Shown piece by piece: positions 1 through 8,684 of a stretch of DNA of 64,000 nt (positions are counted from its first letter, which is position 1; every line of letters begins with the position of its first letter). The position numbers and the translations under genes were made by a program. Source of the stretch: Verrucomicrobia bacterium LW23. Lineage in GTDB: Bacteria > Verrucomicrobiota > Verrucomicrobiia > Methylacidiphilales > UBA1321. The DNA is taken from the NCBI GenBank assembly GCA_003054695.1, contig QAZA01000017.1, positions 217,882-281,881 on the forward strand. Direction: 5' to 3'. A model generated the notes under the pieces. The model had not been told where the DNA came from, did no database searches, and saw only the letters and a program-made list of their open reading frames with translations.

Positions 1-28
1 CCGATAATATCTTGAGCAAGTCATTGCA

Positions 29-1186
29 CTACTGCCCGGACACCGACCGCACGCCTTCGCGCCGCAACAGCCACAGGAAAAAGCCGCTGCCCAGCACGGC
101 GGTAATGATCCCCACGGGCACCTCCTCCGCGCTCGCCACTGTGCGCGCGCCCAGGTCCGCCGCCAGCAGCAGGGCACCGCCGCCAATCGCGCACATGGGT
201 AGCAGCACGCTGTGCAAGGGTGCTGTCAGCCGCCGCGCCGCGTGGGGCACGAGCAGGCCGATAAAGCCGATGGTGCCGCAAGCCGCCACGGTGGCGGCCG
301 CCAGCATGCTGGCGATGGCGATAAGGGTGAGCCGCAATCTAACCACGTCAGCACCAAGATGATGCGCCACGTCGTCGCCCACGCTCAGTACATCCAGCTG
401 CCGCCGCAGCCGCCACAGGACCAGCCCGCCCAGCGCCACGTAGGGCGCCAGCATGGCCGGGTAACTCCAGCCGCGCCAGGCGAGGTTGCCCATCAGCCAG
501 GCCATAACGGTGCGCATATCGGAGGCGGGGGTTTTGAGCAGCAGCAAGGTGGTAAGTGCCGCGCACAGCCCGCTGACCGCCATGCCGGTAAGGAGCAGGC
601 GAGTGGTGCCGCCCGCCGCGCTTACCGATCCCCTAAGCCCCTGCCCTCCAACAAGTAGCACCAGCGTGGTGACACCCAGCGCTCCCACAAACGCGGCCGC
701 CGCCAGGGCGTTAAGCCCTGCGATTGTCCCCGCGCCCATCCCCAGCCATACCACCGCCACCGCCCCCAGCCCGGCGCCTGCGGACGCGCCCACCACGTAG
801 GGATCGGCAAGGGGATTCTGAAAGACAGCCTGCATGGATGCGCCGGCCATGGCCAGGGCCGCGCCCGCCAGCACGGCCAGCACCACGCGCGGCATACGTA
901 AGCGCCACACTATCAGCTGGATATCCCGACTGCTGAGTGGAGGGAACATCGCGTCGCCGCTCGTGACGACACTCTCCCGCTCCTGGCCCGTCGGGAAAGG
1001 CGCCAGAATGGGGCCTTGCGCCACCGCCATGGCCACCTGCCAGGGCGAGAGCCAACCGCCTGCGCCAAGGCACAGCGAAGCGCCGGCCGTCACAAGCAGC
1101 ACGGCCAGCATGGCCACCGCAACGGGCAGCGACCGCCGGCCCGGAGAGAATGGTTCGCCGGGCGCGGGTCGCACAGAGTCATTCAT
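29..1186 (-). CDS. FecCD-family ABC transporter permease (cobalamin/siderophore type)
   Basis: A 385-residue polytopic membrane protein that would form the inner-membrane channel of a BtuC/FecD-type importer. The sequence is almost entirely hydrophobic helices with the family's Gly/Ala-rich segments: MAGASMQAVFQNPLADPYVVG near residues 113-133 and GFIGLLVPHAARRL near 309-322, both hallmark FecCD stretches. Length is slightly above the usual 330-350 because of a polar N-terminal extension of about 20 residues. It lies 73 bp downstream of the substrate-binding protein gene on the same strand, so the two are probably co-transcribed. The ATPase subunit would be expected just left of the window. 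The substrate (vitamin B12 or iron chelate) cannot be told from the sequence. Confidence 0.9.
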   Translation of the reverse strand: MNDSVRPAPGEPFSPGRRSLPVAVAMLAVLLVTAGASLCLGAGGWLSPWQVAMAVAQGPILAPFPTGQERESVVTSGDAMFPPLSSRDIQLIVWRLRMPRVVLAVLAGAALAMAGASMQAVFQNPLADPYVVGASAGAGLGAVAVVWLGMGAGTIAGLNALAAAAFVGALGVTTLVLLVGGQGLRGSVSAAGGTTRLLLTGMAVSGLCAALTTLLLLKTPASDMRTVMAWLMGNLAWRGWSYPAMLAPYVALGGLVLWRLRRQLDVLSVGDDVAHHLGADVVRLRLTLIAIASMLAAATVAACGTIGFIGLLVPHAARRLTAPLHSVLLPMCAIGGGALLLAADLGARTVASAEEVPVGIITAVLGSGFFLWLLRREGVRSVSGQ

Positions 1187-1259
1187 AGGTAAAACGTGGG
1201 CGCACTATACAGAGATGCGGAGCGGCCCCCAAGGCGAATTGCGGGGCGTCCCTCGGGTT

Positions 1260-2366
1260 TTAGCGCGGGCGTTGCTGGGAAGGCGCCGCTGCCTCGCCGC
1301 CAGCGCCCGCCGCCAGCACTCGGGCCAGAAGCTCCGCGGCATCTGCCAGGCGCGGGCCTGGCACGGTAATGGGACTAGCCGGCAGCGCAACCACCCTGCC
1401 CTTACGCACCGCCGCCAGCTCGGACCAGATCGGATCGCGCCGCATGGTGCGCAGCAGCTCCGTCTCGATCTCGCGCTTGCCGGCCAGCCAGCGGGCCGCC
1501 GCCGTGCTATCGGGGGTTTCAGCGGCGGGCGGCAGGCCCAGCGTGGGATCGGTTATCAGGATGATCTCGGGCCGGGAGAGCAGGACAAACTCCATCGAAA
1601 GCTGCGGCCACGCCGACGCGGACGTATCCGCCACATTAGCGCCACCCGCCAGGGCAATCAGCTGAGAGGGCCAGGTGCCGCGCCCCGCGCTATAAAGGCC
1701 GTCCAGCCCCAGCAAAAACAGCACGCGCGGACGGCGGCTGCCCTTGCGCAAATCGTCCCCTGTGGCGATGTGCACCACCTCCAGACGACGGCGTAAATTG
1801 CCTGCCATCGCGGCCGCCTCACGCGGGCGGCGCACGGCCTCGCCAATGCGGTTGATGTCTGCCAGAACGCCCTCGGCGCCGTCGTGATTGAGCACCACGA
1901 CATTCAGCCCCACCTCGCGCAGCTGCTCCAACGCGTTTGGCGACGTAAGCGGCGTTGCCAGAACAACATCCGGCCGCAGCGCCAGCACCTGCTCCACGGC
2001 CGGCTGCCCCATACTGCCGATAGCCGGCACGCGCGCGCCGTCTGGCATGCGGCAGAATGCGGTGCGCCCTGCAATCACTGGAGTCGGCGGCGGCGGTACC
2101 TGCGCTGGAGGCTCCGCCATGGCGCGCAGGGCGCCCGGCGCGGCCACGCCCGCGGGCATGGCGCCGAGCCCCAACAGAATTTCCGTAATGCTGGGGGCGA
2201 GTGATACGATCCGCAGCACTTTCGGGCTCGCCTCCGCATGCGGGGACACGGGCGGTGCCGGCCTTGCTTCGGCGGCACCACCCTGCGGTCGTCCAAGCGC
2301 GAGCACCAGCGCAAGCAGCAACACAGCCGCGGCCGCCCACCGCCAGATTCCTCTCAGCATCGTCAT
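1260..2366 (-). CDS. Periplasmic substrate-binding protein (BtuF/FepB-like)
   Basis: About 368 residues. The frame stays open upstream to 2660, but the ATG at 2366 is chosen because it is followed at once by a signal peptide: an MLRGIWRW-type basic start, then a run of Ala/Val/Leu ending near GRPQGGAAEA. The mature part has the cobalamin/Fe3+-siderophore binding fold: RIVSLAPSITEILLGLGA near residue 52, then VLALRPDVVLATPLTSP and the MEFVLLSRPEIILITDP segment. It would capture the ligand in the periplasm and deliver it to the permease encoded just downstream. A proline-rich insert follows the first beta strand (about residues 75-100); its role is unknown. Confidence 0.88.
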   Translation of the reverse strand: MTMLRGIWRWAAAAVLLLALVLALGRPQGGAAEARPAPPVSPHAEASPKVLRIVSLAPSITEILLGLGAMPAGVAAPGALRAMAEPPAQVPPPPTPVIAGRTAFCRMPDGARVPAIGSMGQPAVEQVLALRPDVVLATPLTSPNALEQLREVGLNVVVLNHDGAEGVLADINRIGEAVRRPREAAAMAGNLRRRLEVVHIATGDDLRKGSRRPRVLFLLGLDGLYSAGRGTWPSQLIALAGGANVADTSASAWPQLSMEFVLLSRPEIILITDPTLGLPPAAETPDSTAAARWLAGKREIETELLRTMRRDPIWSELAAVRKGRVVALPASPITVPGPRLADAAELLARVLAAGAGGEAAAPSQQRPR

Positions 2367-2479
2367 GTCACGTCCAGTAAAGCGCAATACCGAAGCCGCG
2401 GAAATGCCGGGTTGCGACTTTTTTTCCGGCTTTGGGTTGCCGTCCCCGTGCGGGTTTGCCATACCTGGACGCACTCCCG

Positions 2480-3559
2480 ATGTCTGGCCACTCCCTACCT
2501 TTGCGCAACACCACCATGGAAGATGTCGCGCGGGAGTGCGGGGTGACAAAGAAAACTGTGTCGCGGGTTTTTGCGGGCGGCGCGGCGGTGAAGCCGAGTA
2601 CGCGAGAGAAGATTCTTGAGGCGGCCCGCCGGTTAAACTACGAGTACAACACCCTCGCACAAAGCTTCAGCTCCAAACGCTCGCGCTTTATCGGCGTTGC
2701 CACGGCGTTTCAACAACTGGTAGGCACGAGCTACTTTGGCGAGCTGTTTCGCGGCATCGCAAGCGTGCTTAATGAGACGGAGATGGATCTTTCCCTCTTC
2801 GATACGGACACTGACTCGTTCAGCGATGGCGAGAAGCTTGCGAAGCTTTACCGGCGGCGGCGCGTGGATGGCCTGCTGGTTGTCGCGCCGCACACGTACG
2901 ATCGCTTCCTCGGGACGCTGGAGAGACTGCATGTGCCCATGATTGTCGTGGGCGTTCAGCCTGCCGGCAAGGATATCTGCTCCGTGTCGCTGGACGACGC
3001 CAAAGGGATCAGGCTTCTCTGCGAGCACCTCTACGGGCTCGGCCATCGCAACATGGCTTTTGTCGCCGGTCCGGACTTTGTGACCACATCCGAGCAGCGC
3101 AAGCAAGCTTACGTCCAGTTCTGCCGCGACAAGGGCCTGGAGTGCCCCGCGCACTATATACAGCCCGGCAGCTTCTCCATCCAGACGGGCCGGGAGGCCG
3201 TGCGGCGCCATTTTGCTGACGGACCCCGCCGGGTACCCCGCCAGCGCTCGCATGCTTGCCCTACAGCCATCGTGGCGGCTAACGACTTGATGGCGCTTGG
3301 CGCGATGGATGCCGCCCGGGAGCTGGGGCTGCGCGTTCCAGAAGATCTGTCCATCGCCGGCTTCGACAACCTGCCTGTCGGCGGCGAGCTGCCCGCTACA
3401 CTCACCACGATCCACACCCCCGTTATGGAGATGGGACGGCAAAGCGCGGCGATTCTCGTCAACGCGCTTCAACAAAGCCGGCTGCCCGCGGGCAGTACGG
3501 TGCTGGATGTCTCGCTGGTGACGCGCGCCTCGACCGCAAAGGTGCGCGCCCGTCTCTGA
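2480..3559 (+). CDS. LacI-family transcriptional regulator
   Basis: About 359 residues. The N-terminus carries the LacI helix-turn-helix (TTMEDVARECGVTKKTVSRV, then the hinge helix ILEAARRLNYEYN). It is followed by a periplasmic-binding-protein-like sugar-sensing domain (FRGIASVLNE, RVDGLLVVAP, AFVAGPDF, AIVAANDLMALGAMDAARELGLRVPEDLSIAGFDNLP). The ATG at 2480 is preferred over an upstream TTG because it sits just before the HTH; ATG 2516 is a second option. It is convergent with the GH16-like gene, only 12 bp apart, and divergent from the transporter operon. A local role in carbohydrate use is likely, but the operator is not visible. Confidence 0.9.
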   Translation: MSGHSLPLRNTTMEDVARECGVTKKTVSRVFAGGAAVKPSTREKILEAARRLNYEYNTLAQSFSSKRSRFIGVATAFQQLVGTSYFGELFRGIASVLNETEMDLSLFDTDTDSFSDGEKLAKLYRRRRVDGLLVVAPHTYDRFLGTLERLHVPMIVVGVQPAGKDICSVSLDDAKGIRLLCEHLYGLGHRNMAFVAGPDFVTTSEQRKQAYVQFCRDKGLECPAHYIQPGSFSIQTGREAVRRHFADGPRRVPRQRSHACPTAIVAANDLMALGAMDAARELGLRVPEDLSIAGFDNLPVGGELPATLTTIHTPVMEMGRQSAAILVNALQQSRLPAGSTVLDVSLVTRASTAKVRARL

Positions 3560-3571
3560 CAGCGCCGTTGC

Positions 3572-5071
3572 CTACTCGATCCGCCAGACTTTCAGCGACC
3601 GAAGCGTCATGTCGCCACTGCCGTCATCGTACGCGGAGTCCGCCTTCGCCTTTACCGCCACGTTTGTCAGCGGATACCACGTCTGCCCCTTGAACGGGTT
3701 GGCATAGCGCATTGTCTCAACGCCGTTGATGTACATCGTGATCCACTCGGGCTCCACGGTTACCGCAAAGGTGTGAAACTCGCTGTCCAGCGTGTCGGGC
3801 AGCCCAAAGGTGCTCATCTTCATGTGCATGGCGGGGCGGCTGAACTTGTGGTTGCCCTTCTGGCCGCCGTGCAGGTTGGTCGACAGGCTGGCGGGGAACT
3901 TCCACGATCCATTATAGCCAAACCCTTCGTACACATCAATTTCCGGCGGCCAGCCGCTGGTGGGCAGCAGCCACAGAGCGGGCCAGGAGCCTTTGCGATT
4001 GGGCATCTTTGCCACCCACTCCACCGTGCCGTACTTAAACTGCGCGTCCGTTGTGTTGTGACCGGAGAGCATTGCGGCGGCAAACGGGTAGAGCGTGGGC
4101 GGGCTGCCCACCTGCTTCGGCTCGCTAAGGCGTTTGGAGGAAAGGACAAGCCCCTCCGGCGTGCGGCTGAAGCATCCCATGTCGACCGTGCTGTAGTAGC
4201 CGGTCTCGCCGTTGTTAGGCTGCGTGCGCCCGTGCACCAGGGCGCTGGAGAACGTGTCCGCACTGCCCTTGTCATCGAACTTGATCGTCTCGCCCGTTAC
4301 CGAGTAGCACAACTTACCCTGGGCCTCAAACTTCAGCGGCTCGCGGCCCCCGGCAATCGGCTCATTCACTGCGTCGGCTTTGGCCGTAATCAGGATGTTG
4401 GAGCGACCGCGTTCGCCACCGTCCGGCACGGAAATCTGCACCGCCTTTACGTTGTTGCCTTCCTTCATGCCCGCCACGTTAAAGCTTACCGTCTTGACGA
4501 GCGGATCGCCCGAACGGAAAATCACGGGCTTGGTGACATCAGGCGTGGCCTTGCCGCCCTGGCCGTCGTACACGCGCACGTAGGCAATGACGGTGTTAGC
4601 GCTCGGTTTGTCCAGCTTGACGGGCACGTGGACGACGGTGCAGTCCACCGGCACGTCAAAATCTTCAATCGCAACCTTGGCGATGGCCGGGTACTTGTTG
4701 CCGTTGTCGTAAATGTCCGCCGACGCCGCCGCTTTGGCGAGCGCGTCGATATAAGCATCCAGCCGGGTGGCGATGCGGCCAAGCGCTTCGTCGGCGGCCG
4801 TCGCGTCGGGGTTGGAGCGGATACGCCCGAGCGCCTCCTTTGCAGCGGTCACGTCCTGTCGAAGCTTATGGGCGTCCTCCAGAGGAAGCTTCTGATCCGC
4901 ATGGAGAGGGATGGACAAGAGGAAGGCGCACAGCGCGGCCAGAGAGGCGGCGCGTTTCGGCAGAAGATGAAGGATCACGAGAAGTATAAGGGCGAGGACG
5001 GAGTTGTGTGGCGAGCGGCGCGATGCGGGCGCTCCCGATCCAAACTTAGCCGGAACGCTGGATTCCGGCAC
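3572..5071 (-). CDS. Secreted GH16-like (concanavalin-fold) polysaccharide-active protein
   Basis: Up to 499 residues. The catalytic signature of glycoside hydrolase family 16, E-[ILV]-D-x-x-E, is present as PPEIDVYEGFGYNG near residues 395-408, with the flanking KGSWPALWLLPTSGWP strand and a C-terminal jelly-roll end (HTFAVTVEPEWITMYINGVE). About 100 residues of helical sequence (QKLPLEDAHKLRQDV onward) and a beta-rich middle domain precede it. A signal peptide (AASLAALCAFLLSIPLHADQ) shows export. The open frame begins at a GTG (5071), about 35 residues before this signal, so the true start may be an internal GTG nearer 4979. It probably cleaves a beta-glucan or marine/plant polysaccharide; the substrate cannot be fixed. 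Confidence 0.8.
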   Translation of the reverse strand: MPESSVPAKFGSGAPASRRSPHNSVLALILLVILHLLPKRAASLAALCAFLLSIPLHADQKLPLEDAHKLRQDVTAAKEALGRIRSNPDATAADEALGRIATRLDAYIDALAKAAASADIYDNGNKYPAIAKVAIEDFDVPVDCTVVHVPVKLDKPSANTVIAYVRVYDGQGGKATPDVTKPVIFRSGDPLVKTVSFNVAGMKEGNNVKAVQISVPDGGERGRSNILITAKADAVNEPIAGGREPLKFEAQGKLCYSVTGETIKFDDKGSADTFSSALVHGRTQPNNGETGYYSTVDMGCFSRTPEGLVLSSKRLSEPKQVGSPPTLYPFAAAMLSGHNTTDAQFKYGTVEWVAKMPNRKGSWPALWLLPTSGWPPEIDVYEGFGYNGSWKFPASLSTNLHGGQKGNHKFSRPAMHMKMSTFGLPDTLDSEFHTFAVTVEPEWITMYINGVETMRYANPFKGQTWYPLTNVAVKAKADSAYDDGSGDMTLRSLKVWRIE

Positions 5072-5225
5072 TTGATCTTAAGCGAATAAAGAACGCGATT
5101 GCGAGAATGTCAACAACAATGTCACCGGTGTCATTTTCGCGCAACGCACGGGTGAAGCGGGCCCCGGGGACACCACGTGTCTGGCCCTGCGACAAGGTTA
5201 TACTTGCCAGTATTGCCTCTGCTGC

Positions 5226-5248
5226 CTGTCGCGCCGTTTACGCGACAG
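5226..5248. promoter_or_regulatory. Perfect inverted repeat upstream of the GH16-like gene
   Basis: CTGTCGCG, a 7-nt gap (CCGTTTA), then CGCGACAG form a perfect 8-bp inverted repeat in the 296-bp gap between the divergent GH16-like and methyltransferase genes. No T-run follows on either strand, so an operator is more likely than a terminator. No gene is seen in the gap. Confidence 0.4.
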
Positions 5249-5367
5249 CAGAATAACGGGCGCCGCATTGAATAGTGGCTTTGTGCGGCAATCTCGTGCA
5301 AACTAGCACCCAGGCCCCCCTCACCACCTGCATCCCCGGCTTTCTCCCCTACTCTCCTTCACCGCCA

Positions 5368-6132
5368 ATGCCTACCCCCACGCCAACAGCCCCAGGCGCC
5401 CCGTCCCGCTGGCCAAAAACATTTCCGCCACTCACGCCGGAGCAACAGGCCATCAGCGACGACTTTATGAAGTACTGGCACGAGGTACTGCCCAAGCAGT
5501 ACGGCATTGTCGATCGCTTTAACCACGGCTACGTGGTACGCAACGCGCCCCGTGAATTTCGCACCACCCTGGAGATAGGCGCCGGCCTGGCCGAGCACGT
5601 TAATTACGAGAAGCTTACACCCGAGCAAGAGGCCAATTACCACGCCGTGGAGATGCGGACGAACATGGTGGAAACCATCCGCAAACGCTTCCCGCGCATC
5701 CAGGCCGTGGCGGGCGACTGCCAGCAGCGGCTCAACTTTCCCGACGGCTATTTCGATCGCATCCTGGCCATCCACGTGCTGGAGCACCTGCCGAATCTGC
5801 CGCTGGCCATTCGCGAAATGTACCGTCTGAGCAACAAGCAGACAGGGATCTTCTCCGTCGTCATTCCGTGCGAGGGGAGCATCGCCTACACGCTCGCGCG
5901 GCGCATCTCCGCCCAGCGCATATTTGAGGCCCGCTACAAACGGCCCTACAAGTGGGTGATCGAGCGCGAACACATTAACCTGCCCCAGGAAATCGTCGAC
6001 GAACTGCACCCCTACTTTACCATCACCCACCGCTCCTTCTTTCCCATCCCCCTCCCGTGGATCTGGTGCAACCTGGCCATAGGCATGACGCTGCGCCCCC
6101 GGCCGGAGCCCCTGGCCACGCCCGAAACCTGA
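5368..6132 (+). CDS. Class I SAM-dependent methyltransferase
   Basis: About 254 residues. The Rossmann-fold motif I is TTLEIGAGLAEHVNY, the acidic residue of motif II sits in YHAVEMRTNMVE, and the later motif is DRILAIHVLEHLPNLPLAIREMYRL, typical of Methyltransf_11/25 proteins acting on small molecules or cell-envelope sugars. An upstream GTG (5275) keeps the frame open but adds a proline/threonine-rich tail, so the ATG at 5368 is used. The flanks (PYKWVIEREHINLPQEIVDEL) resemble methyltransferases found near glycan gene clusters. It stands alone, and the substrate is unknown. Confidence 0.8.
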   Translation: MPTPTPTAPGAPSRWPKTFPPLTPEQQAISDDFMKYWHEVLPKQYGIVDRFNHGYVVRNAPREFRTTLEIGAGLAEHVNYEKLTPEQEANYHAVEMRTNMVETIRKRFPRIQAVAGDCQQRLNFPDGYFDRILAIHVLEHLPNLPLAIREMYRLSNKQTGIFSVVIPCEGSIAYTLARRISAQRIFEARYKRPYKWVIEREHINLPQEIVDELHPYFTITHRSFFPIPLPWIWCNLAIGMTLRPRPEPLATPET

Positions 6133-6189
6133 AGCTCCAGGAACCTGAAGCGCCAGATGAAGCCTTCCTGACAATATCCTCCATCCAAT

Positions 6190-6546
6190 CCGTGAGGGAA
6201 CGTGGGGAGGCCGGGCGCGTGACAATCGTCAGTTTATCAATGCGGTGTTCTGGATCTTGCGCACGGGCAGTCCATCGCGGGATCTTCCACCCGACTATGG
6301 TGATTGGAAAAACACTCATCGTCGCTTCTGCCGCTGGCGCGATAAGGGGATTTGGGAAGGACTGCTGGAGGTGCTTATCGGGCAAAACAAGGCCGATTTT
6401 GGGTGGTTAATGATCGACGCCAGCCATGTCAAAGTTCACCCTCATGCGACGGGCGCGGCATTGCCACACGCTACCCCAAAAGCGCCTCCTCGTTCCTCGC
6501 CGCAGTCCAAATCCGCTGCCTCTATGATTGGCTCCTCTTCTCGTGA
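6190..6546 (+). pseudogene. Internally deleted IS5-family transposase (DUF4096 type)
   Basis: A broken transposase. Reading from about 6190 gives the N-terminal DUF4096 region (DNRQFINAVFWILRTG, then PPDYGDWKNTHRRFCRWRDKGIWE and WLMIDASHVKVHPHATGA). At about 6450 the frame changes and jumps straight to the family's extreme C-terminus (GRGIATRYPKSASSFLAAVQIRC). The whole catalytic centre between them is missing, with the shared string around CGACGGGCGCGG at the junction. The N-terminal end also lacks the usual first 30 residues. It is therefore a dead relic, perhaps able to move only in trans. Confidence 0.75.
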
Positions 6547-6554
6547 CGACGCTA

Positions 6555-6845
6555 TCAGGCGCGCGGGCGGGTCCGCCGGGTGGTGGAGAAGATACGGCGC
6601 AGGCTGGTTTCGAGTGAATGCTGCAGCGCGATGGGATCGAGGCTGGCTCGAATGGAGCGGAGGCAGCGTTTGGTCGAGGTGGTGACGCTGGTGCAGGCCA
6701 GCAGTCGTTCGCCCGGGGTGAGGGACTCCACGTGGCGGCCCCGCTCTCTGGTTCCGTGGCGATCTTTGCAGATGAATATGCTGTTGGGCATGAAGGAGTT
6801 GTGCAGCGGTACCCCGCCGTCGCAGTACACTCGCGGTACAGGGCC
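6555..6845 (-). pseudogene. C-terminal piece of an integrase-core transposase split by an ISAzo13-type element
   Basis: On the minus strand this reads VPRVYCDGGVPLHNSFMPNS, then HGTRERGRHVESLTPGERLLA and CLRSIRASLDPIALQHSLET, ending at a stop at 6555. The PLHNxFxPS and P.T...RLLA pattern, then the ASLDPxAL...E..LRRIF end, is the C-terminus of integrase-core transposases whose middle part (DDGSEFLNWHL) lies at 8175-8480. Removing the 1.3-kb element between them, with one copy of its TA flank, joins the two pieces in one open frame (RLPLGPVPRVY). The family name is uncertain (ISNCY-like). Confidence 0.6.
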
Positions 6846-6875
6846 TAAGGAGTCGTCCAGAAATAACTTGATATT
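6846..6875 (+). repeat. Left terminal inverted repeat of the ISAzo13-type element
   Basis: Matches the right end in inverted orientation at about 26 of 30 positions, starting with TA and AGGAGTCGTCCAG. Confidence 0.8.
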
Positions 6876-6893
6876 TTTGGGTAATGGTGTTGA

Positions 6894-8138
6894 ATGAGAG
6901 GAATGATGGATAAATCCTTTGCCATTGCTGCCATTGCTCGGCGTTTTGAGTTGATGCGAGGGCGGCTTGATGAGCGGCAGATCCGGGAGTTTGCGGCGGT
7001 GGAGGCCAGGGTGTGGGGGTATGGCGGCGTTCACGCTGTGGCGCGTGCCACGGGTTTGGCCATCAATACGGTGCGTCGGGGAGTGGCGGATGTGTCGCAA
7101 CCTCCTGGGGCAGAAGGGGAAAAGGGTAGCGGCCGCGGCACCCGCGTTCGACAGGCTGGCGCAGGGCGCAGGAAGCTTCGCGATAAAGATCCTGCGCTGG
7201 TGGGGGATCTTGACGCTCTGGTCGCCCCGTTTAGCCGGGGCGATCCCATGCGGCCTTTGCGCTGGACGTGCAAGAGCGTCCGGCAACTGGCCCGGGAGTT
7301 GCAGGCGATGGGCCATAGCGTGAGCCCGGCGAAGGTGGCCGAGTTGCTGGCTGAGGAGGGGTACAGCCTTCAGTCCCATCGCAAGCGTAACGAAGGCAAG
7401 GGCCACGCGGATCGCGACGCCCAGTTTGTGTATATCAACGATCAGGCGGCGGCGTTCGAAAAGGCGGGCCAGCCGGTCATCAGTGTCGATACGAAAAAGA
7501 AAGAGCTCGTCGGCCCGTTCAAAAATGGCGGTCGCGAGTGGCGTCCGCAGGGCTCTGCGGAGGAGGTCAACGTCTACGATTTTATCGATCCGGCCCTGGG
7601 AAAGGCGATTCCCTACGGCGTCTACGATGTCGGCCTTAACGAGGCCTGGGTGAGCGTGGGGTGCGATCACGACACCTCGGAGTTTGCCGTGGAAAGCATC
7701 CGCCGCTGGTGGCGCAACATGGGTTCGGTGCGCTATCCCCAGGCCAGCAAGCTGCTCATCACCGCCGACGGCGGCGGCAGCAACAGCTCCCGGTGCCATC
7801 TCTGGAAGTGGTGCCTCTCCCAGCTCAGCGCGGAAACCGGCCTGGACATCACGGTGTGCCACCTCCCCCCCGCCACCAGCAAATGGAACAAAATCGAACA
7901 CCGCCTCTTCTGCCACATCACCCAAAACTGGAGAGGAAAAGCCCTGATCAGCCACGAAGTCATCGTCGCGCTGATCGCCGCCACCACCACGCAAGCCGGG
8001 CTAAAAGTCAACGCCGAGCGCGATGCGTCCACCTACAACAAAGGAATCAAACCCACCTCAGATCAAATGGAAGCCATCCCCCTAACCCGCGCCCACTTTC
8101 ATGGAGAATGGAACTACACGATAGGACGCTCTCCTTAA
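6894..8138 (+). CDS. ISAzo13-family transposase
   Basis: About 414 residues, full length for the family (Rhodopirellula-type DDE transposase). An N-terminal HTH region (GYGGVHAVARATGLAINTVRRGV) is followed by the DDE core: PVISVDTKKKELVGPFKNGGREWRP with the first Asp, LLITADGGGSNSSRCHLWK with the second, and CHLPPATSKWNKIEHRLFCHI with the catalytic Glu. The C-terminal TYNKGIKPTSDQM and FHGEWNYTI are also family hallmarks. No frameshift or stop is seen, so it may be active. ATGs at 6903 and 6906 are equally possible starts. Confidence 0.92.
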   Translation: MRGMMDKSFAIAAIARRFELMRGRLDERQIREFAAVEARVWGYGGVHAVARATGLAINTVRRGVADVSQPPGAEGEKGSGRGTRVRQAGAGRRKLRDKDPALVGDLDALVAPFSRGDPMRPLRWTCKSVRQLARELQAMGHSVSPAKVAELLAEEGYSLQSHRKRNEGKGHADRDAQFVYINDQAAAFEKAGQPVISVDTKKKELVGPFKNGGREWRPQGSAEEVNVYDFIDPALGKAIPYGVYDVGLNEAWVSVGCDHDTSEFAVESIRRWWRNMGSVRYPQASKLLITADGGGSNSSRCHLWKWCLSQLSAETGLDITVCHLPPATSKWNKIEHRLFCHITQNWRGKALISHEVIVALIAATTTQAGLKVNAERDASTYNKGIKPTSDQMEAIPLTRAHFHGEWNYTIGRSP

Positions 8139-8144
8139 CATAAA

Positions 8145-8174
8145 TGTATCATGTTATTTCTGGACGGCTCCTTA
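8145..8174 (-). repeat. Right terminal inverted repeat of the ISAzo13-type element
   Basis: Reverse complement reads TAAGGAGCCGTCCAGAAATA, pairing with the left end at 6846. It lies just after the transposase stop codon. Confidence 0.8.
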
Positions 8175-8480
8175 AAGGCAAGCGCAGCAGCGCGGGCTCT
8201 TCCCTGCGCTGGTAGCCCAGCATCTGGCGCCCATGAGCCCAGCTTTCTTTTGCTCCACGTGGCCGTTGTCCGCCTTGTGGTAGGGACGCGACCGGGTAAA
8301 GCCAACCGCTTTGCCCAACGCACGCTCCCGAAAATAGCGCACCAGGTGCCAGTTGAGGAACTCGCTGCCGTCATCACAGCCAAAGCCCTGCAGCATAAAC
8401 AGCAGGCCCGCTTCCAACTCGCGCGTGGCGGCAACGATGCCCTCGGCGCCCTTGTTCCAGACCGCGCAGTTGCCGCAGTT
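8175..8480 (-). pseudogene. Central piece of the split integrase-core transposase
   Basis: Minus-strand reading gives AVWNKGAEGIVAATRELEAG, then LLFMLQGFGCDDGSEFLNWH, VRYFRERALGKAVGFTRSRP and YHKADNGHVEQK. This is the DDE/integrase core, with the second catalytic Asp in DDGSEFLN and the Glu in HVEQK. A one-base shift just after HVEQK is needed to continue into WAHGRQMLGYQRREEPALLR, so the gene was already damaged or was damaged later. Sequence upstream of about 8480 no longer matches, so the N-terminal domain is lost. The other half lies at 6555-6845. Confidence 0.65.
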
Positions 8481-8578
8481 GCATGTGCAGCCGCTGCAAA
8501 TCTCTGTGACCTAAAAAAAATTCAAAAAAAACCTTGTCATCCACCCCCACCCATCTTACCCTTCCCACTCGCTTTTGA

Positions 8579-8653
8579 TCCGGAGTAGCTCAGTGGTAGA
8601 GCGATCGGCTGTTAACCGATTGGTCGTAGGTTCGAGCCCTACCTCCGGAGCCA
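8579..8653 (+). tRNA. tRNA-Asn (GTT)
   Basis: A complete cloverleaf: acceptor TCCGGAG/CTCCGGA, D-arm GCTC-AGTGGTA-GAGC, anticodon arm ATCGG-CTGTTAA-CCGAT with anticodon GTT, T-arm GTAGG-TTCGAGC-CCTAC, discriminator G and an encoded CCA (8651-8653). It marks the left border of the defence island. Confidence 0.95.
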
Positions 8654-8684
8654 AGCGAACGCAGTACGAAACACAGCAGATCCC

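Larger units (their letters stand above)
6846..8174 (+). mobile_element. ISAzo13-family insertion sequence, apparently complete
   Basis: About 1.33 kb bounded by near-perfect terminal inverted repeats. The left end reads AGGAGTCGTCCAGAAATAAC and the reverse complement of the right end AGGAGCCGTCCAGAAATAAC, with similarity extending about ten more bases. TA flanks both ends (6846-6847 and 8173-8174), consistent with a TA target duplication. It carries a single transposase gene. The element sits inside an older transposase gene on the opposite strand. Confidence 0.8.

Noticed and set aside
6555..7994. Long open frame of 479 codons on the minus strand
   Set aside because: Between 6846 and 7994 it is the shadow of the ISAzo13-family transposase. 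Only its last part (6555-6845) has real homology, as a transposase fragment.
8579..8653. tRNA-Asn as the prophage attachment site
   Set aside because: The integrase here is a serine recombinase 15 kb away, and no repeat of the tRNA 3' end was noticed at the other prophage border.
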